A stretch of DNA of 64,000 nucleotides from the NCBI GenBank assembly GCA_035582835.1, contig JAYKAV010003439.1, positions 153,603 through 217,602 on the forward strand. Reading direction: 5' to 3'. How positions within the stretch are numbered: position 1 is the stretch's first letter; each line of letters starts with the position of its first letter. The position numbers were made by a program, and so were the translations under genes. The DNA is from Phoebastria nigripes (Eukaryota; Chordata; Aves; Procellariiformes; Diomedeidae). A model generated the notes under the pieces. It did not search any database and had not been told where the DNA came from. It saw only the letters and a program-made list of their open reading frames with translations. Of this stretch, positions 36,850 to 62,653 are shown piece by piece.

Positions 36850-39800
36850 GTAAGTACTCATGTGCGATTGAGGGCGAGGGTTGTGCGGAGCAGGAAGCAG
36901 CATACCAAGGGCACTCTTTGAAGGACAGTAGGGTGCAGAGGGGTGATGCTGGCCTCAGGACCCAGCGGTGCTGCAGGAGTATCTCTGGGTAGGACACGCT
37001 GTTGGTCACATGGTCTTCTTACCAAGGCACTCAGGAAAGGCTGAAAATATATGTATTTACAGAATTGATAACAAATTAATTTTACACAACCCCAGGAGAC
37101 AGCTTCCTGGGGAAACTTGGAGGGACAGTGTGGGCAAGCGGATGCTAATACAGCCTTTTCTGCCCCTGTTTTTTGGTGACTAGAAGGTTTCATTCCTTTG
37201 GTGCGCTTTGCCCGTCTCCGTTAGGTTTGTGTTGGCCAGAGCATTTCATTAGCATGCTGAATGCATTTACAGTGTGTGAAATGAGACAAGAAATATCTAT
37301 GGATGTTTCTGTGGGTGAAAGCATTGCCTCTCAACATCGTTGCAGGATTACTGAAGCATCTCCTGCTTCCCCCATGCACAACCCAGAGATGTCTTTACCT
37401 TTTCCCATTCCTCTCTTATATAAATAAATGAAAATGGCATTTCTGCGCACCCTTGATATAGTAGGTGGGTACCCACAGCAAGCAGAGCATCATACCCTGC
37501 TGACGGAGGGGATTGCTTCCTTTCCTGTTACCCCACTATTTTGTTATGTATTTACAAGTCTCTGGCATCCTTCTCTCTCTCATTGTGCGCTCAGGCTGGG
37601 AACCTTGAGATAAACCCGAAAACGCTCTGCTTTGTTATGTTGGCATTTGTGGCTTGTGGGTGGCAGGTTATGTAATGTGCTGGTTTGTATCTGCTCAGTT
37701 ACAGTGATTAGGTATCAAGTGACTGTGGTTATTTTTGCTTTTAAAAGCAACAGAGAGCTATAGTGGACTCCCCCAAAAGACAAATTGTGTTTGTTCCCCT
37801 TTGATTGTTGCTGACTGGCAGCAATTCTTTATGACTTGCCATATGTTTTGAACAGCGTCCTCCTTCTCCTAGTGCTTCTGGCTCTGTACCTATTCTCTGA
37901 AATGACTCAATGGCCTAGTGCTGTGAAATGCAAGAGCATTGCTGTGGCTTATTATGTAGCTTGTGTACGGGCCCTTGAAATGCATCGCATGCTCTAGTCT
38001 TAAAAAAGACATACAACTTTGTTAACGTAATTTTGTCCTTCCTTACATTCATGTTCTCTGGCGAAAGCAACTTCAGGAAGAGCCTGTAACTTTGCTTGGC
38101 AGATGAAATTAAGATGCCCACATTAAATGAACCTTGAGCAAGTAGCAGTATGTTTGGTGAGCTGCCTGCTGTAATTGAAGTGTGTGCATTAGAGGAATGG
38201 GAGCTTAATTGGTTGAGGGGGTGTAGTGGGGCAATGGTAATAAAAGCAGAGCAAACAGCTGACAGTCTGAGCAGATTTAGACATAAAAATGGGAATGGAG
38301 ATAAGGGAGTAAGTCTGCATTGAGAGAAATTCTCAAGACACACCCTGTGGCAGTGCTAATGGGAAACCCTTTGCAGTTCTGCACCCTGACCCATGATAGC
38401 TGGCAGCAGGAGTGCACCTCAACAGGGTTTTTGCAATGCTGGTGTGAGACCATGAGTCAAGAGAGACTGGAAAACCACAGCATGTGCTTTTGGGAAGGTG
38501 GGCTGACTCCGGCTGGGGTCAGCTGCAAAGCTGAAAACATGTTTTTATTAGCCTTGTGAATCCATTGCACCACGAGGGCTTTCTGTCACTGAAGGCCTTC
38601 CTGTGCAAGCCTTAAAAATGGGAGACAAACGGATGCGTGCAATTACCAACTGCCTCCTGGACGCAGTGTGTTTATTTGGGAAAACACAGGCCTGTGGAGA
38701 TGGCTGTTGTCGCCAGCTGGAGTTGACTGCTCAGATTTGGCATCACTGGTCATGGCAGCAATGCAGAACAGAGCTGTAGAGAGGAAGGTTGGCTTTATGT
38801 CATCCCTGTGCAGCAATTAGCTGTCAACGAAATTGTTTCTACATTTCACATGGAGAATTTACATTATTTTTCCTATCGCTCTCGGCATTTTATTTTGGCT
38901 AAACTGCTGTGGTGCTGCAGGGGAGGCTGTCATTTGGGTTCCTCGTTCTCTTGTTCCTGGCTGCTGTTAGAGGTGCTGGCCTTAGCGTGCACGGAGGTCT
39001 CCCAGCTTGAAAACACGAACATCGGGGCCATCCCTGAAGAGGACAGGTTAACCCAAAGGCAACTGCTGAGAGTGGTATCTGCTGAACACTAGTGCAAAGC
39101 TGGGCAGGTTTGGCACATGCTTGGGGTTTCTCCTTTGGAAGGAAGTGAGGTTACATGTAATTTTGTTGCTGGCACCCAAATAACACAGCAGGGTGTAAAT
39201 GAGAAATGTGCAGGAGCTGAGTCCTGCTTTTAAACTATCCTCTGCCCACATGGGGATGTTGAAACATCTTCAAGCATGTGTGGGATGTGCCAATGGACAG
39301 CATTAAAAGGTCATTGCCATTTAGGGACATGGGGGAAAGGGACCCTTCTTTCCTGCTTTTGGTATTTCATCCGTCAGACGCAGGCGTCTCGCTCCTCCTC
39401 TGTGGACTGGCAGGGGCCAGCAACACCTCTGTCCAGCCATTGCCCCCCTGCTCTCCTTCCAAGGGCATGCTGTAGAGTACTTGTTCATGCTGTCCTGCAC
39501 CCATCCCTTGGCGTGGAGCCTGTCAGAGGAGGGCGCATAGTGGCAACATCCTTTCCTGGTCAATTCTTGCTGCCTGCCATGAGAGGCAAGCTTGCACAGA
39601 GCTCGGCACCCTGTGAGGCCGGCCGGCCTGATGCGGGGTGCTTATTTTCCAAAAGGTCCAGCTCTGGCTGCACTGAGCTCTGGTGAAGACCTGGCCCCAC
39701 TCAGGTCATTGTTGTACTCCTTGGGAGTGCTGTCCTTCCTCTTTGGTGCGAACTCAACCGGCCGTGATGAAAGGTGTGTGTGGGGGGTATGTACTCCAGG

Positions 39801-42585
39801 TGTTTCTTTTTAACGGTCTGAAATGAACGTGTTTCTCTGAACTATGGACCTGGCTTCCCATTGGGACACTGGGCTCTGTGCTAGTCATTCATTTAATATG
39901 CAATTATTTCAGATGTCATTTTCTGTTAGTGGTCAATAGAAGGGGACTCTGTGGCACAGTGAATATTAAACACTGGACTGTTTTCCCAGGGAGTGAATCT
40001 GTAGCCGTGTCGCACTGACTTTGATAAGGTTTGGCACCAGTCCTGCCCCCGCTCCATTGCAGAGCTCAGCACAGAGTAATGGTTATCTGGACAGCATTTT
40101 CGCATTTCCCCACCTCATCCTGGAGTGGAGTCCCTGTCCCCGCATGCTGCCTTGCTGCTCTGCCTGGGGGAAAAGCCCCGTGCCACCTCCCTCTCTACAC
40201 GACAGACAATGCTGAAATAGCTTGCGAAGGCTGCTATTTCTTGGCTGGGAGGCATGCTGGAAGGCGGAGGAGCTGTGGCAACCCGTTAATGAAGACAAGC
40301 GTTATGGCTTGTATTTGCTTTTATTGCGTAAATGAATCCTTTGTACCTTTCCAAAGGGGAAGGGTAAATAATAAGATCTGCCATCCTCTGACCTGAAAGA
40401 ATTGTGTTAACTTGGCTTAGTCCAGCCACCACCAGAGAAAAGAGGAGAGCCGAGCACTGTGTTAGCAGTATTACCTTGCAGAGGAAACGGGGGCTGTAAC
40501 AGGAGGTGACATTACTTGCCTGATCCCCTTCAGCCAAGACAGGAGCAGGGTACTCGGCTACAGCTATGGCTCCCATGCATGGGGCACCGGCACTTGGGTC
40601 CTGTGCGGCCCTGCTGCAGGTGAGGCAGCTGCCACCTGGAAGTGCTCCTTGACATTGCCGATATGGGTCTCCCAGTACCAGACCAACAGCCAACACCAGC
40701 TAAGGGATGCAGCTGCATGTTGATGGGCTGCGGGAGGAAAAGGCAAGGGCAGCGCTTCACAGAATAGTTGCAACCACTACAGCAGGGGCTGTGCAGGGAA
40801 CAGAGCTGTGAAACACTTTGTGTCTCCTGTGCGGGAGGAGAGGAATAGAGATAAGATGGGTGGGGAAATCTAGTCCACCCTCATTGATAATTTCTTCTGA
40901 ACTGTTCCACCATGCTGAAGATCTGTATATGTGCTGGAGCTGACTGCCTTTTAAATTGACGTACGTAATACTTGTATCATTTCCTGCTCCATGTCTGCAG
41001 TTCTCTCTGCTCCCAGGTCAGGGAAGAGACCTTATCTAATTGCTTTTCTGTCTTTTAAGGTTTGCAGTTCAGCCTCACTCGAGGCTATCTGTACAGACAG
41101 CACCAAATCATGGCCTCATGGTTTTGTGCAAGTGTGGTGTGGCTCGGGGTACTGCAGGGGTGTTGTTTTGTACCCCTGCCAGGCGATGTGCAGGGAAGAC
41201 AGGACAGCTGACCTGTAGGGGCAAGTGTGAGGCTGCCATACCTTCTGCAAGGCCTGGGGAGCCTCACCTCAACTCCTTCAGCCTCTGCTGCCTGGGGCAG
41301 GGCAGGAGTTGGTGACTGGGGCCCTGAGCAGTGTCTGGCGAGCATTGCCTTTGCAGCCCAGGGCTGTCTTGTGGGGAGTGGTGAGCTGGGGGCTGGCTGT
41401 GACACGGCGAGGGTGCTTACTCTCTTCTGTGGGTCCTCACGGGGCAGGGGGGCAGGGCCTGAGAGACCATGGCTCCTGTGCTGCAGATGTAGGAGGGCCA
41501 GGGGAGCGTAGAGGAGGAGGACAACAACATGGGCGCTTTCTCCTCTGGAGCAAAGGGAAGGGTCCTTGCTTTAAGGACCTGGATGAGGTAACTGAGCTGC
41601 AAATACAAGCAGGCTCTAGTGAAAGGCCATCATGTCTGAGTTGCCCTGGCACCTCAGGGTGCCTTGCTGTCCCGTTGGGACCTCGGTGACCCCAGGAAAT
41701 GCCTGCCCTGCAGCAGGCTATAGGAGGGAGGAGGAGGCAGAGCGCAGGGGCACAGGTGCTGCTGCCCTGGTGAAAGTAAAGCAGGTGCTGGAGCCATGAG
41801 CCTCGCTTTGTTCACTCTCTGTTTGTGTCTCTTGGCTGTGCCGGTGCCTGGAGGAACATTTATGAAGGAGGACAGAGCATGAGGAAATATTTGATCTGTT
41901 GTCAAAGGACTCACAGGGAGACATAGGACTCTCTGTGTCTGCAGCACAGCAACATAGCAGCATTTCTGAACTGCACGTGTTACAGGAACAGCCCCGGCAT
42001 CTCAGATGCTTATCCAGTTTGATCTTGCCTGGAGGACAAATGCTTCCTCAGGAGGTGATGTACGCAGCATCCTTAGGCCCCGTGCAGGATTTCATAGTGA
42101 CTCCATGTCAAGAGCTGATCCTGTTTGTAACGCCTCATCCTGACAGTACTCTGAGTGCTGGCACTCGAGCTTCGCTCTGCTCTGGGAGTGGCCGAACGCT
42201 ATTTTTAGCTGATTGCTGCGGCCAGGATGGGAGCTGGTCATGTGCTTTGTGGAGATGAGGAGACAGCACGTGCATCCTTCTCCCTTCATGCTGCAGGCTT
42301 TGCTGAGGCAGCATGTGTGGAATTGGTAATGATCCTGGGAAGGAGGCTGCCTTACCTTGTGCTTATGGGAAGTAGCAGGGAATTAGGGCTGCGGGTCTTG
42401 CGGTGTCACCTTGTGCAAAATGCTTAAGAAAAATACTTTGAAAACTACTCAAATTCTGTAGGTGTGTCTGAAAAGTTTCCCCCTCCACAACTCCAGGCTC
42501 TTTGTGCCTTGGTTTTTATACACAGTGCGGATGATGCTGCCTGTGTGCAGCAGCTTAACCCCTTATGCCAGTAATGACAGTATGA

Positions 42586-53107
<10,522 letters not shown>

Positions 53108-54850
53108 CCTGTCCTCTGGCAGGGGGAGGGGGGCAGGTGTGATCTCATGGGTTAAACATGACCTCATTTACACTTTTTTGATGAGTTTGTTTTCATGTGC
53201 AATCATGATCGTATTGCCAAAGGGCTCTGAGGATGGCTGTCTTATTAAGAGCCAAACAAAAATAACTGTCTGCTGGAAGAGGAGTGGATCCTTCTCAATG
53301 GCAGCATGAGAGAGCATAAGCTGTTTAGTTTGTGCTACCAGTGACTCTTTCTGAGTGGCTCTGTCACACTCCTGTTGTTCAAAACATTCAACAGCCAGTC
53401 CTCGCAATGCCCCTCTGACACAGGCACTCCTCAGCTTGTTCTGCAGAGGAGGAGATGAAGGAAACAGACTTCTCCAGGCACCAAGAGTCTTCAGGAGTCA
53501 CCGGTTCCTGAGTCACCAGACTGCATCTTTTGTGTGTTTCTTGCCTTGTTTTCTTTGCTGCCAACTGGTGTAACTTGATAGGGTGAGAAAGAGCAGCTGT
53601 TTCTTCTGGACTTGGAATCGGGCAGTGGAAGACCCCAACTGACTGGCTTTTATGGCGAGCAGGCAGGCACTTCTTCCAGGCTGGAAAGTAGCTGACAGTA
53701 AAGCCGGGTTTGGGAGAAACTGTGCTGTGATCAGGAATCGAGACTTGGCCGATGCTGCCTTGTAGCTGGGCAGACCGTCCCCAGGCCAGAGGAGATGGCA
53801 CAGTGGGGTGCAGTGCTCGGCTTCATGTTTCAGACTCAACAGTGGGGACTGGTGGAAGCAAGGTGCTGAATTAAGATGGGAATGCCTGTGTGCTCTGAAG
53901 ATGACCCAGAAAAGGCTGGTCTTTGTAAGTGTGTAGTGCTTCCACCACATATCGTGTGTAGTATTTCAAAAGCTTTTTTTTTTTTGTTCACTGAGGGGGA
54001 AAACTTTGTGTTAGAGACACTGGGCTCACCTGCAATGAGAACAGAACTGTTGCAGGTGGTTCTGGGTATGGGGTTTGGTTTTGCTCCTTGTGCACTTAGA
54101 AGTCAAACTTCAGACACGCTGACACTAGGCCTGGGCTGCGGACCCCTCAGTGTGGCCAGTTGTCCTGAGTGGAGTCTGCCACAGGTTTAAGTGGGCTTCC
54201 AAGGTGCAGGGAGGCAGTTCTGCCCCGGAGGTTGGGTGATGTGGCCTGAGAGCTGGAGGTGCAGGAAGGGAACAGCAAAACCAGAAGGGTTTCTCCCTCC
54301 CTGAAGGGAGGTTTTCAAGCAGAAGGTCTGTTTCAAAGAAAAAGCAGGAGCTCAAAGCCCCTGTTTGAAAACCTGATTTTGGGAAAGCTGCTGTATTGGC
54401 TGGGCAGGGGAGCAATGGGAGTTGCTTCTCATGAACATGGCTCCTGTTTTCCTCCACAAATCAGGCTCAGCTTAGGTTTGCATCTTGTCTGAGCTGCAGG
54501 AAAATAAGCAGAAATTAAAACAGTGGCAAAAGGCATTTGAAGGGGAACTCGTACCGCACCATGGAATTTCTGACAGAGAGGGAAAAGGCACAAGGGCATT
54601 CAGTCTTCTGCAAAGGTCAGAGACCTCTCCTGAAAGGAGAAACAGTTGAGAAAAAATTCTGTCAAAACTAGTGTAGAAAGCTTTCAGCCAGCCCTTTACT
54701 TTATCTTTTGTGGGCCAAAATTTTTTCTCAGGCAGCTGTGTTATAAATCCAGAGCATCTCCAGCCAACAGAGGTTTGTCATTGGACTGCTGAAGGTCTCC
54801 TCCTTGTAGCTGTCATTAGTGGGAAGCTTTCCTGGAGGGACGTGCTGAGG

Positions 54851-54934
54851 GTGGCCCAAGGGCACAGCAGCGTAAGGCGCAGAGCTCCCCAGGGTGGCCC
54901 AAGGGCACAGCAGCTTAAGGCGCAGGGCTCCCCA
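54851..54934 (+). repeat. 43-bp tandem duplication, two copies
   Basis: Two adjacent copies of a 43-base unit starting gtggcccaagggcacagcag differ at about two positions. They lie in the TMEM150C 3' UTR. Confidence 0.9.
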
Positions 54935-55341
54935 TTAGCCCATCTGGGGAGCTCTTCCTGGGGGAGGGCAGGAGAGGACAGCCTGGAGAAGATGCAGGTG
55001 GGGATCCTCTTACACAGGCACACACACTCAATTCATATGGAGCACAAAATAGTGATTTGTTTTAAGGGCGTTTTACTGTAAATAGTCCACTGTGACTTTT
55101 TTTTAAAATCAATTAATACTTTCAGTTTATCAGTTTATATTTTGTAATTTTATCAAAGGAAAAAAAAGATGATGTTTGTGATTTTTTTTTTTTTTTTTTT
55201 CCTTTCTCTCCTTTTCCTATATGCAATCCAAACTGAACTTCAGGGTTTTGGTGATAACTCTGTGCATTTCTTAGAGTATTTCTAACAGCACATTTCAGTA
55301 CAACTAAATGACAACTGATATACACTGAAACATGACCACTA

Positions 55342-55347
55342 AATAAA
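55342..55347 (+). terminator. TMEM150C: TMEM150C polyadenylation signal AATAAA
   Basis: Canonical hexamer in ccactaaataaagtgc, followed by a GT/T-rich element (gtgagttttatttttg). Confidence 0.65.
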
Positions 55348-55370
55348 GTGCTTTTATGGAGAAAGTGAGT

Positions 55371-55376
55371 TTTATT
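55371..55376 (-). terminator. ENOPH1: ENOPH1 distal polyadenylation signal AATAAA (- strand)
   Basis: On the + strand it reads tttatt. It lies 23 bp from the opposing TMEM150C signal. Confidence 0.5.
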
Positions 55377-56149
55377 TTTGTCCCCTACCCCATGCATAGC
55401 TTTCTGATGGCAAAAGCAAAACAAAAGGTGAGTATTTACAGTGTCATGATTAAAATTAACACTTAAGGAAGCCAGGGACTATTCAGCCATGCAGATACAC
55501 TTATTGTAACAGTGCTAATTAGCAGGCTCTTTCTAGGAGGACCACGCTCATTCCACAGCCCAGAAAAGCATCCAGACTAGCTGCCTCACAGCCTTAACCT
55601 GCTACCATCAAAGTTTTAGAAGGGCAATGCTGGTATGATGTGGTTTCCTCCCAAAATGCCTGTCTCTTGCTTGTTCTCTACACAGCAGCCTCCCTCAACA
55701 GGGACAGCTGTAGGTGTAGATCAGAGCTCAGGAAGGCAACACGTTAGTATTGTATTTCGGCCATCCAGGAGGGCAAGCTCAAGCGCAGCCACGCAGAAAT
55801 GAGTAAGTAGCAAGTGACACCCATGCACGAAGTGCCAGCAGCAGGGAACTGGGGTTTCAGACTGCCTCTGCCTCTACTATTACTAGGTATAACCTAGCTG
55901 TGGCTCTCACTCCTGCACCCCCACTGAGCCCCTACTGAAATTGTAAGACAGTCAGGGAGGTAATACAGCTTCCTTGGCAGGACAGGGTTGTCTGCCTTAA
56001 AGAAAGGACTGGGGAGGGCGAAAGCAGGAAAACAAAGTGTTCACAGGTTTAAAAAAAAGATATTTGTGTTTAGGTGCTGGGATCACTGGTGATAGACAGG
56101 AAGGATAAACACTGGGATGGAGTGAACACAATGAAAGCAAAGTTGTGGT

Positions 56150-56155
56150 TTTATT
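56150..56155 (-). terminator. ENOPH1: ENOPH1 proximal polyadenylation signal AATAAA (- strand)
   Basis: Canonical hexamer on the - strand (tttatt on +), about 1.0 kb past the ENOPH1 stop codon. Confidence 0.5.
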
Positions 56156-57191
56156 TACTACATTAGGAAAAGCTCCATGACCATCTGATATAAATTGGCA
56201 CAATTTAGGTAGGGTGGGTGAAAAGGTCAGGGTTTTAATTCTCATTAAATGCAGCAGGATGTGTCCCTCAGGAGCAGCTGTTTGTCAAGGTTTGCTCACA
56301 GCTGACCAGTGCTATGAACATGTGACAGGGTGATGTTGGCTACTGAGAAGGAGCTCCATGGGTTAGTGCTAAGGGAGATACTTCAGAAACGCAGTCAAGC
56401 TGACTTTGGTGTTCAGCCAGTTGGACCCCATAGCCCGGCACCACAATGCAGCAGCGAGGTGGGTATAGAATTTAATTTTTAAAGCTATATTTATATATAC
56501 TCTACTTCATTCTGGTAGGCTGGCTGTGTAGCTCTAAGCAGCTTCCCTGTGCAAGTTGTACTGTTTTGTACCCAGACCTGCTGTGGATATAGCCAAGATT
56601 TAAGTTGTTCCTGGTCTAAAGAGCTTGCCTGCAGCAAGGGCTGGCTTTTTCTGTGGCAGCCCAAACCTACTGTATTATAGCCCACATTTGGCATTTTCCT
56701 TTGGGCATCCTAACCCCCCCTAACTTTGAAAGTTTTGACTTAGCCAGCAACCCTGTCTGCAGGGAGAAGCTCATATCCCCTCATGGTCCCTGGAGGTCCC
56801 CCTGGGACAGGGGCACATACACCTTGTTTGCAGACTGTTTCTAAAAATGACGGAGCTCGTGGGGGGGCGTCTCAGCACCAGATTTCAATGGGTGAGTCTG
56901 AAGAAGCATCCCCTAAGCTAATTGCTAGCTGGGAAAGGGGNAGAACGGCAGGGCTCATGGGTGCTGCTCCTCACCCTGTTCCCAGCTCCAGCTGGCTGCT
57001 GCAGACCTCCGTCCAACTGCACAAGGGACCCCACACCATACCATACTCTCCATCCATACCTGCCTGCACTAGTCATGGGTCCAAGACATGATGTGGGTTT
57101 GGTTTTAAATTCTGATTATGGACAAAATTACCTAACATTACACAAGGACAATTCAGGTGAAGCACAGTCTTTTGTGCATGCACTGCTTTCC

Positions 57192-60602
<3,411 letters not shown>

Positions 60603-61138
60603 TGTCCTGGTTTCGGCTGGGATAGAGTTAATTTTCTTCCTAGTGCTGTGTTTTGGATTTAGTATGAGAAGAATGTTGATAACACATTGATGTTTTCAGT
60701 TGTTGCTAAGTAGTCTACTAGTCAAGGACTTTTCAGCTTCCCACGCTCTGCCAGGTGCACAAGAAGCTGGGAGGGAGCATAGCCAGGACAGCTAACCCAA
60801 CTGGCCAACGGGGTATTCCATACAGTATGACATCATGCTCAATATATAAATAGGAGGCGTGGTCCAGGAAGTAGCGATCGCTGCTTGGGTATCGCTCAGC
60901 GGGTGGTGAGCAATTGCATTGTGCATCACTCATTTTGTATATTCTATCATTATTTATCATCATTATTATTATTATCATCATTATTTTCCCTTCCTTTTCT
61001 GTTTTATTAAACTGCCTTTATCTCAATCCACGAATTTTACTTTTTTTTCTGATTTCTCTCCCCCATCCCACTGAGGGGAGGGGGGAGTGAGCAAGCGGCT
61101 GTGTGGTGGTTGGCTGCCTGCCGGGTTAAACCAGAACA
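60603..61138 (+). mobile_element. 5' LTR of the endogenous retrovirus (copy C)
   Basis: The 536-bp LTR begins TGTCCTGGTTTCGG and ends GGGTTAAACCAGAACA, matching the two solo LTRs. U3 has a CRE-like TGACATCA (60828-60835) followed by a TATA box (TATATAAATAG, 60843-60853) and the GGAGGCGTGGTC box. A polyadenylation signal ATTAAA is at 61016-61021, preceded by an ATT/ATC-rich tract. The left flank is CCAGAT. Confidence 0.93.
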
Positions 61139-61147
61139 GTCCTTTTT

Positions 61148-61165
61148 TGGCGCCCAACGTGGGGC
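61148..61165 (+). other. retroviral primer-binding site, tRNA-Lys(1,2) type
   Basis: TGGCGCCCAACGTGGGGC lies nine bases past the LTR end. It is the 18-base sequence complementary to the 3' end of lysine tRNA 1,2, used by foamy viruses, visna virus and Mason-Pfizer monkey virus. Confidence 0.93.
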
Positions 61166-61259
61166 ACGAAGGGTTGAGATAACGACACATCTGACCTGAC
61201 CTGTTAAAACAAATTTGTTATAAGCATTCATTATATCAGTTTAGTAGTTGCTGGTCACA

Positions 61260-61412
61260 ATGGTGGTTTATTTGCTCTCAGAGTTGTTGGATCTGTTTTC
61301 GGAGTTGGGTTATGTAACACCTTACTGGCTGTATATACCACTTATCAGTGTTTTCGTGCTGTTTATCACCTCTGGGAGATGGATTAAGGTTATCGCTTTG
61401 CTATACTTGTAA
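61260..61412 (+). pseudogene. hydrophobic leader ORF of the provirus (50 codons)
   Basis: A short open frame between the primer-binding site and the gag-like frame, with an acidic start and one strong membrane-like segment (LYIPLISVFVLFI) followed by basic residues. It overlaps the next open frame (61388 onward), so it may be a separate small product or the frame-shifted N-terminus of the gag-like protein. I recognise no family. Confidence 0.45.
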
Positions 61413-61786
61413 CACTGGCTTATGGTATGATAAAATTATTGGTCATGAGATTGTACTCAGCACTGTCGTCATCGCTGTGCTTTGGAAGCTATCTCTCGGA
61501 AACTATTAGTAACTACACTTTTTACCTCTTCTCCTCGGAGAGCCAACCTACAGGGGAGACACCTTCCTTCACCTTCCCCTTCTCCGCCAGGCTGATTACA
61601 ATAGCTCTTGAGGATTTTGAATATCCTTGGGATGTTCAAACCAGCATGTTCCTATTGCTACATCTCCTGAAGGCATTTCAGGCCTTGTTTAAGGTTAAAC
61701 AACTATTTAAGAATATCACTCAGAGATCTGCCCCAAGGCTGGATAGTTATGAGTGGCAGGGTGTGTGGGACAGTATGGGCAAGTAA
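61388..61786 (+). pseudogene. gag-like segment 1, ends at TAA
   Basis: The frame is open from 61388 (first ATG 61427), hydrophobic at its start and ends at TAA 61784-61786. It is in the same reading frame as the following gag-like segment, so the TAA either ends a short leader protein or is a disabling stop. No domain is recognised. Confidence 0.5.
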
Positions 61787-61807
61787 CTAGGACAGTGGGC
61801 ACCTCCA

Positions 61808-62653
61808 ATGTTTTGGAACTTCACCCCGGAACAAGTGCAGAATCCTGAAAAATTAGTAGAATATTTGGAAAAAGTATGCTGTCACCCTGGCAATTCCAGA
61901 GACACACAGATCACTGCAACNTGCTGGGGCCTGGCCCATGCCTACCGAGCCCTGTTCAACACTATTCAGAACCCTCAAGGGGAAAAGAAGGTCTCCACAT
62001 CTGATGACAAAATGACGGGCACTGCGGCTGCTCCAACCCCCACGATGGGCACTGCGGCTGCTCCAGCTCCCGCGACGGGCACTACAACTGAACCAGAGGA
62101 CCAACCTGTGCTGGTATCAGTCGCCCCTATGCATAAAAAGAAATCTTGGAAGCGAAAGTCAGCTCATTTAGAAAAGGATAATGGAAAAGCAGGGCCATCA
62201 CGAGGAGCGGAGGAGGAAGAGGAAGAACTCGTAAGTGAGACGGAAACCACCCNATCCCTATCCCTGAGTGAGTTGCGAGATATGCGAAAAGATTTCAGCC
62301 GTNGTCCAGGCGAGCATATTGTTACCTGGCTGCTCCGATGCTGGGATAATGGGGCCAGTAGCCTGGAATTAGAGGGTAAGGAAGCCAAGCAGCTGGGATC
62401 CCTTTCTAGGGAAGGGGGCATTGACAAAGCAATTGGGCAAGGGGCACGAGTCCTCAGCCTCTGGAGGCGACTCCTGTCAGGCGTGAAGGAAAGGTATCCC
62501 TTCAAGGAAGATGTTCTATGTCACCCAGGCAAGTGGACCACCATGGAGAGAGGTATCCAGTACCTGAGGGAATTAGCTGTGCTGGAGGNGGTTTATAGTG
62601 ACCTGGACGATGAGCGAGTATCCAAAGATCCAGATGAAGTCCAGTGCACCTGA
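61808..62653 (+). pseudogene. gag-like segment 2, ends at in-frame TGA
   Basis: The segment has 281 codons, beginning with PEQVQNPEKLVEYLEKV. An Ala/Pro/Thr-rich stretch follows, built on a 30-bp repeat (62014-62090), then basic and acidic low-complexity regions, and then a helical region (TWLLRCWDNGASSLELEGKE) like retroviral capsid. It stops at TGA 62651-62653, and the same frame reopens at once. Position and composition suggest gag. Three single N fall in it. Confidence 0.7.
62014..62090 (+). repeat. 30-bp in-frame minisatellite in gag-like ORF
   Basis: About 2.5 copies of a 30-bp unit (ga[c/t]gggcactgcggctgctcc...), keeping frame and encoding a ten-residue Gly-Thr-Ala-Ala-Ala-Pro repeat. 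Confidence 0.9.

Larger units (their letters stand above)
53108..55365 (+). other. TMEM150C: TMEM150C 3' UTR (approximate end)
   Basis: About 2.25 kb with no competing gene on this strand. It contains a 43-bp tandem duplication (54851-54934) and a T(19) run (55182-55200). The only canonical AATAAA on this strand is at 55342-55347; a variant ATTAAA occurs at 54513-54518. Confidence 0.65.
55345..57191 (-). other. ENOPH1: ENOPH1 3' UTR (approximate)
   Basis: About 1.8 kb between the ENOPH1 stop and the distal - strand AATAAA. A nearer - strand AATAAA occurs at 56150-56155, so two transcript ends are possible. No other gene was recognised here. Confidence 0.6.
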
